Both the position numbers and the translations under genes were made by a program. Under the pieces are notes generated by a model. The model saw nothing but the letters and a program-made list of their open reading frames with translations. It searched no databases and was not told the origin of the DNA. A DNA stretch of 64,000 nt from DATACQ01 sp036555515 (GTDB lineage: Bacteria; Desulfobacterota; Binatia; UBA9968), in the NCBI GenBank assembly GCA_036555515.1, contig DATBLC010000407.1:38746-102745 (forward strand), given 5' to 3'. Positions 7,407 through 17,366 of this stretch are shown piece after piece (positions within the stretch are counted from its first letter, which is position 1; every line of letters starts with the position of its first letter).

Positions 7407-9701
7407 ATGGCCGGGACTCGCCTTATCAGAACCGTTTGCGATCCCAACTGCCACGCCAGCCCGCGTTGCGGCATCACCGCGCATGTGGAAGCAGGACGAA
7501 TCACAAAGATCGAACCGGGTACTTTCCCATTGCCGGAATACGACCGAAGAGTCTGCGCCATGGGCATGGCGCGGCTGGAATATCAATATCATCGGGATCG
7601 CTTGCGCTTTCCGCTTAAGAGAACCGGCGCCCGCGGCGAGAACAAATGGCAGCGCATCGACTGGGACGAAGCTTACGACCTTATCGCAGAAAAATTGAAC
7701 ACAATCGCGGCGCAGCATGGGACCCGCTCGTTGGCATTCATCGCCGGCAGCGGCGCTGCGGGATTGCTGACCAAAGGCTCTGCGCACCGCTTCGCCGCTG
7801 CCATCGGCGGAACTGCGTCCAGAGCGGGGGGCGTCGATTATGGCGTGCCAAAAGGGCTGGAATACATGTTCGGCATTCCGGCCTCGACATATTTCAGGCC
7901 CGGCGGGCATGAATTTGCAGACGCGGTCAACTCCCGCTTGATCTTACTCTGGGGCGGCAACGGTGCCGACACCCGGTTGGTCGACTTTCACTTTGTCAGC
8001 GAAGCGCAGCGCCGCGGCGCTCAAGTTGTTTGCGTTGATCCGAACCGCACCGCCACGGCGCAAAAAGCCAACCAGTGGATTTCGCTTCGGCCGGGCACGG
8101 ATGCGGCTCTCGCCGTCAGCCTGCTGTATGAAATCTTGGAAAACGGCTGGCATGACGAATCTTTCCTGCGAAGCCATACCAACGCGCCATTCCTGGTGCG
8201 CTGCGACAACCAAACCTTGCTGCGGGAGGCGGATGTTAAACTGGGCGGAGGCTCTTCTTTCATGGCTTGGGACGGCGTTTGTCAAAGGGCGGCTCCCGTT
8301 ATCACGACCAAGGCCGCCGCGCTGTCCGGCAGGTATCGTTTAACCCTCGCCGGAGGAATTTCCATCGACTGCGCGCCGGCTTTTCAACTGCTCAGAGATT
8401 TCGCGCGCCAGTACCCGGCGGAGCGCGCGGCGGCGATCACAGGCGTTCCGGCTGACGTTATCCGCACCCTTGCGGAGCAGTTGGGGTCGCGCAAACCAGC
8501 GTCTATACGCATCGGCTACGGCGTCGATCGCTGGTACTACTGCGATTATACTGCGCGCGCCGTGGCCAGTCTGGTTGTCGCCACCGGAAACATCGGCGTC
8601 CCCGGCGGGGGCATAAGTGTCCATGATGGAACTTATGGCGCGCCATTGAATCTGAATTCATTTCGCGCGCCCGGTGGACGTGAAGCGGCCACCCTCGATG
8701 CCGTTTCGCTCATGCAAGCCATCGAGCATGGCAGGCCCTATCCCGTTAAGGCTCTCTGGCTTTCGGCGTCGAACATGTTCAACCAGACTGCCGCCAACCG
8801 CGCCAGAGTCATGAGCGAGATCGTGCCCAAACTCGATCTGATCGTCGTTGTCGACCACTTCATGACCGATACCGCCGATTTGGCGGATATCGTGCTACCG
8901 GCCTGCACGATCTTCGAGAAAGATGATTTGGTTGCCGGCATGTTCCTGCAGATGCAGCGCAGGGCTGTGGATCCCGAAGGCGAGAGCAAGGCGGACTTCG
9001 ATATCTTTGCCGGGCTGGCGCGGCGCATGCGGTTGGGCGAGTATTTCGATCAAAGGCCTGAAGATTATCTCAGAGAAATGATTGAAAGCGGCCATGCCCT
9101 CCTCGAAGGCATCACCCTCGAGCGCGTGCAGCGCGAGGATGCCGTCTTTTTGAACCGCCCGCGCGAGCCCTATGTCGCTTTCAAGGATCTAAAATTCAAA
9201 ACACCTTCGGGACGCATCGAAATTTACAATGAAGAGCTGGCGCCCCATGGCGCCGAACTACCCTATTACCGCGAGCCCATCGAAGCTTCGCCGCAAAATC
9301 CGCTGCACCAGCGCTATCCATTGACCTTGCTATTTTCGCACAGCCGCCACCGCATTCACTCGACGTTTGCCAATATGCCAAGAGTCAAGCAGCTCGAACC
9401 GGAGCCACTGGTGGAGATGCACGGGGCGGACGCCAAGCGGCGAAATATTAGCGACGATAATTTCGTTCGCGTTTACAACGAGCGGGGAAGCGTCCGAGTC
9501 AAATGCCGAATCAACCCGGATCTCAGAGCCGGTGTCGTAGTTATTTCTGAAGGCTCCTGGGCCAAAGACTTTCCCGAAGGCGACCCGTATAGTCTCACCC
9601 ACGAACTCGTCAGCCCCACCTCAGAAAATTACGCCTTCTTCGACACTCTGGTTGAAATCGAACCCGCACGGAACCCGAAGACGGGGGGCGGACCACAATA
9701 G
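7407..9701 (+). CDS. molybdopterin-dependent oxidoreductase with 4Fe-4S site
   Basis: A 764-residue member of the DMSO reductase superfamily. N-terminal Cys11, Cys15, Cys21 and Cys50 form the 4Fe-4S binding set. The central region binds the pterin (WGGNGADTRL, VDPNRTATAQ), and the C-terminal domain after residue 640 is a molybdopterin dinucleotide-binding barrel. Where relatives carry the Cys, Ser or Sec metal ligand, the sequence reads GGVDYGVPKG, so Asp144 may be the molybdenum ligand. There is no Tat signal, so it is probably cytoplasmic, and no iron-sulfur or membrane subunit is nearby. The frame is open upstream into the TAXI gene, but ATG at 7407 gives the family start. It could be a hydratase-like or reductase enzyme. 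Confidence 0.88.
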   Translation: MAGTRLIRTVCDPNCHASPRCGITAHVEAGRITKIEPGTFPLPEYDRRVCAMGMARLEYQYHRDRLRFPLKRTGARGENKWQRIDWDEAYDLIAEKLNTIAAQHGTRSLAFIAGSGAAGLLTKGSAHRFAAAIGGTASRAGGVDYGVPKGLEYMFGIPASTYFRPGGHEFADAVNSRLILLWGGNGADTRLVDFHFVSEAQRRGAQVVCVDPNRTATAQKANQWISLRPGTDAALAVSLLYEILENGWHDESFLRSHTNAPFLVRCDNQTLLREADVKLGGGSSFMAWDGVCQRAAPVITTKAAALSGRYRLTLAGGISIDCAPAFQLLRDFARQYPAERAAAITGVPADVIRTLAEQLGSRKPASIRIGYGVDRWYYCDYTARAVASLVVATGNIGVPGGGISVHDGTYGAPLNLNSFRAPGGREAATLDAVSLMQAIEHGRPYPVKALWLSASNMFNQTAANRARVMSEIVPKLDLIVVVDHFMTDTADLADIVLPACTIFEKDDLVAGMFLQMQRRAVDPEGESKADFDIFAGLARRMRLGEYFDQRPEDYLREMIESGHALLEGITLERVQREDAVFLNRPREPYVAFKDLKFKTPSGRIEIYNEELAPHGAELPYYREPIEASPQNPLHQRYPLTLLFSHSRHRIHSTFANMPRVKQLEPEPLVEMHGADAKRRNISDDNFVRVYNERGSVRVKCRINPDLRAGVVVISEGSWAKDFPEGDPYSLTHELVSPTSENYAFFDTLVEIEPARNPKTGGGPQ

Positions 9702-9780
9702 ATGGACATGGGGTGCGCATCAAATAGTAAGTGTGGAGCGGACATGAGTACGGTCTCCTATAGGGCAAGTGTCCGACCGT

Positions 9781-11964
9781 CTAGGGGGCTCCTTGCGGAG
9801 ACAACACGAAGGCGCGAACCCCGGATCGGTCGTACTCTGACAGTCGCCGCCAACCGTCAATCGCCATTGCCGCCACATACAAGTTTTCAGAGAATCCGGC
9901 CACTGTGCAGCTACCGAGTAAATCGCTAACCAACTGGGTATTCGAGAAGCCTCCTGGTCCGATCATGGCCCGGCCGGACGCCGGCAGAGTTGGTAGCGCC
10001 GGCGGGATAGTCAGCAGGTTAACACCTCGATAAAGCGCAAAACTATAGGTAGCGAATCCGTCAGAGCCGAGGCCGTTAGGATGAGACGCCTTCCATTGCA
10101 TGACCACCGACCCCGCTGCCGCAGGGTCGTAGTCCAGCACACCACAGTCGTCGCCCGCGGCATTGCCATTCAGCGTCGGCGCGTCGATTACGGCGTCATT
10201 ACAAGGGTTGTTATCGAGATGCAGCGTCATGATAAAGCTGTTGCCGCTGACCAGTCCGAGCAGGTTCGCGTCTTCGGTGTTGATCGTTCCTGATAGATCG
10301 GTCGAAGTCGGGATAACGTATTTGATCCCTTTCGCGGCGATATTCACAGGAGCGCCATTGATATCGAAGAGATCCAACTTAAGCTGGTATTTACCGTGCT
10401 CGGCCGCCGGCGCCAATGTCGCGGTCGGAAACTTGGCGCTAGTCGTGTTCTCGACCGCATCTGGGATACTCCATTGGCCGAGCGGTGGAAGCGCCGGGGG
10501 AATCTCGAAAAGGTTTGGAACGCCATTGACAGTTTGAGGGCCCAGGACGTAGGGGGTGAGCACCAGGTCGCTGCCCACCATATGAGCGTAATGACGATGT
10601 ACCTCGCCCGTTAGCGGCGTAAAGGCACCAGACGCGCCCTTCCGCCAGGAAACCTGGTAATAGTTCACATTCAGGCTCTCCCGCAAACTATTGTCAAATT
10701 CGACACGCGGCCGAAGCAGTCCGCCCCACGGAGCGTCACTTTCGGTCAGTCCCAAATTTGTCGCGCCGGTCGTCGGCTGAAGGCCCTCTCCCGTGCCGCG
10801 AATCCGGCTGAGCGGATAATTACCTATTGCCATGACGAGTACCCAGTTATTAGGCGCAATGACCGGCGGGCATGGTGAACACGTCACGGCGAGTGGATTG
10901 GTCGTGTACAGAGTGACTTCAGTGCCACAGACGTAATTCCAATAAGTGAAACAGGGGATCGGTGCGGGGGCGTAGATTGTCACATTGAAGAATCCAAACA
11001 GCCTCTGTTTGGCTTTAAAGTATAAGTCTGGCTGATCTGGATTGCTGCACCCCCGAAAGAAGAAAGTTTGAAAGTGTCCACACTCATCAGTTGTCGCGGT
11101 TGCCACCAAGCTGGTCGTGACAAGGGGTGGGAGGAAAAGACAAAGAATATGACGGATGATGCTCGCATGATCAATTAAGACCTGCCGGAATTGTAACGTG
11201 TCGGTAGTACGAGCCAGAAACTGGAGATCGGTCGCGCTCGACATAGCTTGTCGTGGGATCTCTCCGCTGGAAATGTTAGCGGCGCTCCGCCGGGCGACGG
11301 AGGCTGTCTCTAAACTTCTGAATTCCGCCCTAACCGGCCCGGGAGTGGGTGGAAATATTGGCCCGAATAGATCGTCAGGCGGTGGCGGCGGCGGAAAGCG
11401 CTTGAAGCGCTCTTCGGGAGGCGGCGGTGGTGGGGGCGGGTTGATGATGACATCCCGGATCCTCTCGATAATCAAGTCTGGGAGCCGCGGGATAATGACG
11501 AAAAGCGGATCCACTTCGTAAACCTCCACCGTCGCATTGCAGACAGGGAGATCGATGGTCACGCCGCCACTTACTACCCGCTTCAGCAGGGTGCCGCGGA
11601 CAAAGCACAACCCTAGTAGCCAGCACAGCCATTTTTGTGGAATTATCGCGACTTCGATGGCTGGCGTGAGCTCGTTAGGATCGATTCGCAGGTGGCGCTC
11701 TTCTGCTCCGCGCCGCTGCAGTAAGAGGATCGAAGGCTCCTTCTCGTCGATTTCCGGGCCAACCAGCACGCGTACAGACTGAGCCTCCTTTGCCGCGGGA
11801 AAGCTGAGGGTCGCGTTCCCCTTTTCGTCAAGCGCCGCACGACTCAGGAAACGCCCCCCGGAGGAAAACGCATAGGCCGCTCCTTTGGGAACCTTCTCGG
11901 CACCTTTTGATTCCAGCAAGTTTGCGGCAACTCTTAGCCGAATAGTCTTGGCCCGCTCCGCCAT
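9781..11964 (-). CDS. large proline-rich hypothetical protein
   Basis: A 727-residue protein that I cannot assign. Residues about 1-100 look like a small beta domain. A hydrophobic stretch with LCWLLGLCFVRG follows, then a domain with CNATVEVYEVDP. Two poly-proline blocks (eight and six prolines) sit at about 176-197, and a long cysteine-containing C-terminal region with many beta-type stretches follows. There is no signal peptide. An excellent ribosome site (AGGAGG, 7 bases before ATG) and consistent codon use argue that it is expressed. It is monocistronic, with about 300 bp of non-coding DNA upstream. The polyproline linker suggests a modular structural or surface-associated protein; that is inference. 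Confidence 0.75.
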   Translation of the reverse strand: MAERAKTIRLRVAANLLESKGAEKVPKGAAYAFSSGGRFLSRAALDEKGNATLSFPAAKEAQSVRVLVGPEIDEKEPSILLLQRRGAEERHLRIDPNELTPAIEVAIIPQKWLCWLLGLCFVRGTLLKRVVSGGVTIDLPVCNATVEVYEVDPLFVIIPRLPDLIIERIRDVIINPPPPPPPPEERFKRFPPPPPPDDLFGPIFPPTPGPVRAEFRSLETASVARRSAANISSGEIPRQAMSSATDLQFLARTTDTLQFRQVLIDHASIIRHILCLFLPPLVTTSLVATATTDECGHFQTFFFRGCSNPDQPDLYFKAKQRLFGFFNVTIYAPAPIPCFTYWNYVCGTEVTLYTTNPLAVTCSPCPPVIAPNNWVLVMAIGNYPLSRIRGTGEGLQPTTGATNLGLTESDAPWGGLLRPRVEFDNSLRESLNVNYYQVSWRKGASGAFTPLTGEVHRHYAHMVGSDLVLTPYVLGPQTVNGVPNLFEIPPALPPLGQWSIPDAVENTTSAKFPTATLAPAAEHGKYQLKLDLFDINGAPVNIAAKGIKYVIPTSTDLSGTINTEDANLLGLVSGNSFIMTLHLDNNPCNDAVIDAPTLNGNAAGDDCGVLDYDPAAAGSVVMQWKASHPNGLGSDGFATYSFALYRGVNLLTIPPALPTLPASGRAMIGPGGFSNTQLVSDLLGSCTVAGFSENLYVAAMAIDGWRRLSEYDRSGVRAFVLSPQGAP

Positions 11965-12258
11965 TGGTGGTTCCTCCTATTAACTTTTATCACTCCCAAC
12001 TATGAGCGCGCACTCGCGTGGGAGGAAGTTTGCCGCTAAACGAAATCTACGCAGCGCATAATCTGCTTTGCTCAATACGCTGACGGTTTATCGCGCGCAA
12101 TCCGCCCACGTCACCTGGTCTGAATCCAATCTCACGCAAGAATCCGACTCGGCGGAAGTTGTCTCATTAGCCCGCGCGATAAATTTTGACTTAGTGACAA
12201 TGAGTGTATCCTTCCAGTCACGGAAAGTGCAAGCGAACAAGGGCCGTCCCAATCCTAA

Positions 12259-12942
12259 TCATACCGGCAAAGGCGAGACGCCGAAAAAGGTTTGGTGCAT
12301 GTGCAGGAAAAAACCATAAAGCACCACGGCCAGAATTAACCGCCACCAGCCAAGTTCGGCGAAATTAAGAGAATTGCGCCGTTCGAGGATCGCCTGAAAT
12401 GGCAGGTTCGACGTAACCGCGGCGAAGCGATCCCAATCGTCGCCGAAAAGTTTTTTTCTCTTTCGATCGATGGAAGCCGGACCGCGCAGGGTGATCAGCA
12501 AAAATGCGCTGAAAAAAATCACCGAAGCGAGATCGCCGTTCAGCGCTAGATGAGTGAGCGACCAAAGCAGGACTCCCCACAGAAAAGGATGGCGGGTGAT
12601 GCGCTGTATGCCCTTGGCGGGGTCTTTCTCTTTTAGAAGCGCGCCGCCGCGCACCGCGGTGGGGTTCGGCGAGGTGAACGCCAGCACGACCAAGAAGAAA
12701 GCAATCAACATCACCACCAGAGCCAGCGGGCGTAGTCCGCCAACCGGACCCCAAAGCGCGACATAGGGCGCGTGCCGATAGACGCGCGCGAGCCAAAAAA
12801 TACCGAACAGAGACAGCAAGGAAAAAATTATCTGAAACGCTTCCTCGCCGATCTTGGCGGTGATCTTCCAGCGCAGTTCGGTTCCCGCGATAAACCAGTG
12901 AATGCCGACAAAAAATAACCCCGCAACGGTCAAAGATCCCAT
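12259..12942 (-). CDS. NnrU family membrane protein
   Basis: A 227-residue polytopic membrane protein with about six hydrophobic segments. It contains the family pattern ITRHPFLWGVLLWSLTHL and the N-terminal HWFIAGTELR. NnrU was named for a gene needed for nitric-oxide-related metabolism in Rhodobacter, and the family is close to isoprenylcysteine methyltransferase-like and 15-cis-zeta-carotene isomerase (Z-ISO) proteins. No denitrification genes are nearby. Because this genome makes carotenoids from a CrtI-type pathway, which does not need Z-ISO, I keep the neutral family name. Confidence 0.85.
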   Translation of the reverse strand: MGSLTVAGLFFVGIHWFIAGTELRWKITAKIGEEAFQIIFSLLSLFGIFWLARVYRHAPYVALWGPVGGLRPLALVVMLIAFFLVVLAFTSPNPTAVRGGALLKEKDPAKGIQRITRHPFLWGVLLWSLTHLALNGDLASVIFFSAFLLITLRGPASIDRKRKKLFGDDWDRFAAVTSNLPFQAILERRNSLNFAELGWWRLILAVVLYGFFLHMHQTFFGVSPLPV

Positions 12943-13078
12943 AGATGACTCACAGGACTAGAAGGCGCTGGAACTGGCCAGCAGGCCGCTGAAAAAAAGC
13001 TGAGCTGAGCAGCACATTCGACAAATTCCTCCCTTCGACGCTCGAATTTTTGCCGTTACAATCGGTATCCCGCCCCTG

Positions 13079-14224
13079 TTAGGAGGGTGGTTTGCCACGG
13101 GCGGGCGCTACAACCGGCGTGGTTTTATAGAGCCGATCAATGAATCCCGAGCTGTCCAATTCCCTGAGAAAGGTTGAGTTGACAAATTGCTCCGGCCGCG
13201 CCGACTGGGCCTTCGGGTTTTTGGCAGACAATTCCCGAAGCATGATCTGGATGCCTCGAAGCGTCGGATACGGCTTTTCGGGAATGAGAGCCAGCCCAAT
13301 GCCTTCGTAGGTCTCGAGGATGGCATCAGGATCATTGAGCTTAAGACGCTTTCGGAGAAGCGCGAGAGCTTCGTTGCGGCGGGTCTTGTAGTAGTGAATA
13401 CCCTCCACATAGGCGGTCAAAACCTTTTTTACCAGACCAGGACGCGACTCGATCGTTGACTGTGTGGCCGCGAGCACCGTGGCCGGGTATTCAAGTCCCA
13501 ACGATTGCAGGTCGGTCAGAACCGGGTAGCCCATTTCTTTCGCCTTTAGGGTTAGCGGCACTTCCAGCATCACGCCTTGAATCTTGCCGCTTCTGAGAGC
13601 CGCAAAGCGATCCGGCTGGTTACCGATTTCAATAATCGTTACGTCCCTTGCGGCAACCAGCCCGTATCTGTCGAGCGCATAGCGGGTGGCGAAGTCCGAG
13701 GAAGAGCCCAATCGGCTAATTGCCACGGTCTTCCCTTTGAGCTGATCAGGTCGTTTGATTTCTTTGCCAACGATGAATTGATAATTCATCGTGTTGAGCA
13801 GTCCGGCAAGAATTGTGATCCCCGAGCCCTGCAGGCTGCTCTCGAGAACCGGCAGTCCAGATACCTGGCCGAATTGGACCTCCCCCGAGAGCAGTGCTTG
13901 CACCGCCGTCGCCCCGCCGACGACATTGACCAATTCGACATCCAACCCGTGCTTACGGAAAAAACCGCCCTCGTAGGCCGCCCACCCCGGTGCCTGGTTG
14001 CCGGATAAGCCCGCATAAACGATTCTGATTCGTTCGAGGGGCTCGAAAGAAGATTTCTCAGCTGGGTAACCGGAAAGCGCCAAGAAAGGCAAAACCAAAG
14101 CGACCAGAGCCAGTCCTGTATATTCACATGCGCAGGACCTATTAACCAACTTTCCTTTTGGCAGATAATTCAATAAAGTTCCCGACGTACAGTCTCGATG
14201 ACGGCTATGTTTCTTTTTTAACAA
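13079..14224 (-). CDS. NitT/TauT-type ABC substrate-binding protein (NMT1/THI5-like)
   Basis: A 381-residue solute-binding protein. After a basic N-terminus a hydrophobic segment (LALVALVLPFLALSGYP) looks like a signal sequence, followed by the mature fold with GGATAVQALLSGEVQFG and LKGKTVAISRLGSSSDF, hallmark stretches of the SsuA/NMT1 family. The basic region before the hydrophobic core is unusually long, so a later start is likely (for example TTG about 26 codons in, preceded by AAAGGA). No ABC permease or ATPase is adjacent; it is divergent from a histidine kinase gene. Ligand cannot be predicted. Confidence 0.85.
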   Translation of the reverse strand: MLKKKHSRHRDCTSGTLLNYLPKGKLVNRSCACEYTGLALVALVLPFLALSGYPAEKSSFEPLERIRIVYAGLSGNQAPGWAAYEGGFFRKHGLDVELVNVVGGATAVQALLSGEVQFGQVSGLPVLESSLQGSGITILAGLLNTMNYQFIVGKEIKRPDQLKGKTVAISRLGSSSDFATRYALDRYGLVAARDVTIIEIGNQPDRFAALRSGKIQGVMLEVPLTLKAKEMGYPVLTDLQSLGLEYPATVLAATQSTIESRPGLVKKVLTAYVEGIHYYKTRRNEALALLRKRLKLNDPDAILETYEGIGLALIPEKPYPTLRGIQIMLRELSAKNPKAQSARPEQFVNSTFLRELDSSGFIDRLYKTTPVVAPARGKPPS

Positions 14225-14514
14225 GGCATCGATTCCAAGTCAAAAATAATTTGCCCTTGAGGTCAATTCGTTGATCTAAAAATTGGTGTTGTTACGCGCT
14301 TCATGTTGCGGTATTTAACAATCATTCGAGTGCAAAATACCGAAGGCCTTTTAAGAACGGACTCCCCGGGAGGTTCTGTGAGGAAAGTTTTGGCTTTGGC
14401 AGGTCGAACATAACGGGAATCAGTACCTCGTTCATCCAGGCAACGTCTGAGCTTACGTTGCCACTCAAATAGCGCACCGACGATATTTTGCCCAGCATTC
14501 GAGGCTCGAACAAC

Positions 14515-16149
14515 ATGTCGCTATTACGTCGCTTAGCGTCTTGGCGGGCCGGCCTGAGTCCTTTCCGGTCATGGTTGCCCATTCTCATCGTCGTGGGCGG
14601 TATGGCGGCGACTGTTGAGCTTTCCGTTTCCATCAAGGATCACGAATGGGACCACATTCAACGCACCGTCGACAGCGAGGCCGAAGCGGTATCCAGAGCT
14701 ATCCAGAGCGCCGTTACATGGCATATCCAGTCCCTGCTTCGCATCGCCAAGCGGTGGGAACTCCGTAAACCATCGATGATCGAATGGCAGGATGATGCGA
14801 GAATGGTGCTCGAGCACTCCTACGGCTTTGAAGTTATCGACTGGGTAGATGCATCACACAAAACGCAATGGTCGGTTTATACCGGAGGGCAGAAGTTCAT
14901 CGATACGGCGGGCGCTTTCGACGAACCTGAAGAATTAGCCCTGGAAAACGCGCGCAAGCGGCTGACGATAGTCGTGAGTCGAGCCATCGATCTTACTCCT
15001 AAGGGCACAGGAGTATTGATTTATGTGCCGCTGTTTACGGGTACTGAACGCGACAGGTTCGAAGGTTTTATCGCCGCTGCCCTGAGCCTCCCCGCCACGA
15101 TGACCGGGCTTCTGGATGTCAATCTATTGCGCCGTTACGACCTGGAGATCTTCGAGGGTGAGAAGTTGATTTACACGAAACCAGGCGCCCAGGACTCATT
15201 GAAAACTAAATGGGCCCAACACGCTGATCTAAAGCTCTACGGTATCGTCTGGTTCGGATCGTTGTGGAAGATACGCTTGTGGCCGACCCCAACCTGGCTC
15301 AACGAAATGCATTCATCTCTCGATAAAATAACGCTGATTACCGGGTTTGTCCTAACGGGCCTTCTTGCCCTGTTGAGTTACTTTTTTCAACTGGCTCGCG
15401 AGCGCGCGCACCAGCTCGAGACCGCCAATACCAAGCTACAGAGCGAAGTAACTGAGCGGGAGCGAGTGCAGGCTGCCCTCGCCGATTTCACGGCTCTGAT
15501 CGTTCATGATCTACGTTCTCCATTGAGCAACGTCATCAATATACTGGAAATGACCAGAGAGGGACTGTTGGGGGCTCTCCACCCGGATCAGGCAACATGG
15601 TTGGCAAAGGCGGAAAGTACCACCCGCAACTCGGTCGATTTGATCAGCGACTTTTTGGATGTGTCCCGTCTGGAATCGGGCCGCATCGAGCTCAAAAAAG
15701 AAGCTGTTGATCTGCGCCATCTTCTGAGAGCGAGTCTTGAGAAATTTTCGCTTGCCGCGCAGGAGAGAACAATTCAACTCAAGGCTGAAATAGATGATTC
15801 TATTTCGCCTGTCGAGGCGGATGCGCGGCGACTCGAACAGGTTTTGAGTAATCTGCTCAGCAACGCGTTGAAATTCACCCCCAAAGGAGGACAGATCGTG
15901 GTGGGTGCCGGTAGCACCCCCCAGAAAATCCAGATCTGGGTCAAGGATACCGGGGTGGGAATACCGCCTGACGAGATCGGTCAGATCTTCGAAAAATACA
16001 AACATCCAACCAGAGGCGCAACATCAGAACAGAAAGGCACCGGGCTTGGATTGGTGATTTGCAAGATGATCGTAGAAGCCCACGGGGGAGCGATCTGGGC
16101 CGAGAGCAACGGCGGGGCGACTTTTACGTTTACGCTGCCTAGAAGGTAG
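14515..16149 (+). CDS. orphan sensor histidine kinase with extracytoplasmic CHASE-like domain
   Basis: A 544-residue membrane histidine kinase. One transmembrane helix lies near residues 20-38 and a second near 271-292, enclosing an extracytoplasmic sensing region of about 230 residues of CHASE type. The kinase core has the H-box VHDLRSPLSN (His331), the N-box NLLSNALKF, DTGVGIP and GTGLGL. I prefer ATG at 14515, with GAGG ten bases before it, over a TTG nine codons earlier. No response regulator is adjacent. It is divergent from the NMT1-like binding protein, which might provide or share a signal; that link is speculation. Confidence 0.88.
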   Translation: MSLLRRLASWRAGLSPFRSWLPILIVVGGMAATVELSVSIKDHEWDHIQRTVDSEAEAVSRAIQSAVTWHIQSLLRIAKRWELRKPSMIEWQDDARMVLEHSYGFEVIDWVDASHKTQWSVYTGGQKFIDTAGAFDEPEELALENARKRLTIVVSRAIDLTPKGTGVLIYVPLFTGTERDRFEGFIAAALSLPATMTGLLDVNLLRRYDLEIFEGEKLIYTKPGAQDSLKTKWAQHADLKLYGIVWFGSLWKIRLWPTPTWLNEMHSSLDKITLITGFVLTGLLALLSYFFQLARERAHQLETANTKLQSEVTERERVQAALADFTALIVHDLRSPLSNVINILEMTREGLLGALHPDQATWLAKAESTTRNSVDLISDFLDVSRLESGRIELKKEAVDLRHLLRASLEKFSLAAQERTIQLKAEIDDSISPVEADARRLEQVLSNLLSNALKFTPKGGQIVVGAGSTPQKIQIWVKDTGVGIPPDEIGQIFEKYKHPTRGATSEQKGTGLGLVICKMIVEAHGGAIWAESNGGATFTFTLPRR

Positions 16150-16171
16150 CGCTCGCGGCTTCGATATCCAT

Positions 16172-17158
16172 CTATACGGCCGTGTGAAATCGCTCCCGGT
16201 CGTGCGGCAGATCGAGATGGTCGAGACTGGGACCCAACGGCACAATGCCGGTGGGATTGACATTAAGCTGGCTGTAATAACCGGCCTTGATCTTCTGCAG
16301 TTCAGCAGTCTGTTTGATACCTGGCCACTGATAGAGCTCGCGCAGATAGTTGGAGAGATTGGGATAATCTTGAACGCGTCGGAGATTGCACTTGAAATGG
16401 CTGTAATAAACCAGGTCGAATCTGAGCAGCGTCGGGAATGCGCGCCAATCGGCTTCGGTAATCCGGTCGCCGGCCAGATAACGGCGCTCGCCAAGCTGCT
16501 TCTCCGTTGTATCTAGACAGAAAAACACGTTCCGCGCCGCGTCTTCATACGCCTCCTGGCTGCGCGCGAAGCCGGCCCGGTAGACGCCATTATTGAAATG
16601 GCCATAGACGAAGTCATTGATGCGGTCGATCTCAGCGCGGAGATGCTCAGGATAGAAATCATAGCGGACATCCGTATGCGCAGCGAAAGCCGCGTTGAAC
16701 ATGCGAATGATTTCTGAAGACTCGTTGTTCACGATGGTGCGCCGCTCGCGGTCCCATAACGTCGGCACTGTCACTTTACCCGTGTAATTCGCATCCGCGG
16801 CGGCGTATACCTGGTACAAACGAAATCCACCGTCAGTGCCAGGCTCAAAATCGTCGATGGCTTCGGAATAAGTCCAGCCTTCCGTCTTGGGCCGGTCGGC
16901 GTTGGACATGGAAATGGCGCCTTCGAGTTTTTTCAACTTGCGCATAATAATCGTGCGGTGCGCCCAGGGACAGGACGGCGAGACAAATAAATGATAGCGT
17001 CCCGGCTCCGCCTTAAAGCCGCCTTCGCCGGAAGGTCCTGGGCTTCCATCAGCGGTAATCCAATGGCGAAATTGCGAGTCGGCGCGCACAAAATGTCCCC
17101 GCACATCGGCGGGAATCCGGTCATCATTGACCCATTTGCCGTTCATCATGTGCCCCAT
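16172..17158 (-). CDS. xi-class glutathione S-transferase (glutathionyl-hydroquinone reductase)
   Basis: A 328-residue cytosolic protein with the N-terminal thioredoxin fold containing SPSCPWAHR, the catalytic cysteine motif of the YqjG/PcpF class. Such enzymes reduce glutathionyl-hydroquinones back to hydroquinones with glutathione. The length from ATG at 17158 (AGGAAA just upstream) equals that of E. coli YqjG; a GTG ten codons earlier is also in frame. The C-terminal helical domain has the expected ITEADWRAFPTLLRFD segment. Its stop lies 23 bp from the convergent kinase gene. Confidence 0.92.
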   Translation of the reverse strand: MGHMMNGKWVNDDRIPADVRGHFVRADSQFRHWITADGSPGPSGEGGFKAEPGRYHLFVSPSCPWAHRTIIMRKLKKLEGAISMSNADRPKTEGWTYSEAIDDFEPGTDGGFRLYQVYAAADANYTGKVTVPTLWDRERRTIVNNESSEIIRMFNAAFAAHTDVRYDFYPEHLRAEIDRINDFVYGHFNNGVYRAGFARSQEAYEDAARNVFFCLDTTEKQLGERRYLAGDRITEADWRAFPTLLRFDLVYYSHFKCNLRRVQDYPNLSNYLRELYQWPGIKQTAELQKIKAGYYSQLNVNPTGIVPLGPSLDHLDLPHDRERFHTAV

Positions 17159-17366
17159 AGGTTTTTTCCTTTCACCATGCTGACCCACCTTCTACCAAAA
17201 CTCCGGCCATGGCGAAAGGCTCCAGTTTCGGCTCTGAGTCCAGCGGCCGATGTTTCGCGTTAAGCCGAGACTCGAGACCCAGAACTGCGGCTCACCGCGT
17301 TGACACTCGCGTCGCATCTCTGCGATAAGCAAGTAATTCAGGCACCATACAGTCACAGGAGACGCA

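Noticed and set aside
12068..12319. 83-codon plus-strand frame near NnrU
   Set aside because: Overlaps the 3' end of the NnrU gene on the other strand, has no ribosome site and no recognisable family; too weak to call.
12259..12942. NnrU as a zeta-carotene isomerase of this carotenoid pathway
   Set aside because: The families are related, but the gene is about 26 kb from the crt cluster and CrtI-type desaturation does not need Z-ISO.
14322..14636. 104-codon minus-strand frame
   Set aside because: Covers the start and first membrane helix of the histidine kinase in antisense; composition looks like a shadow.
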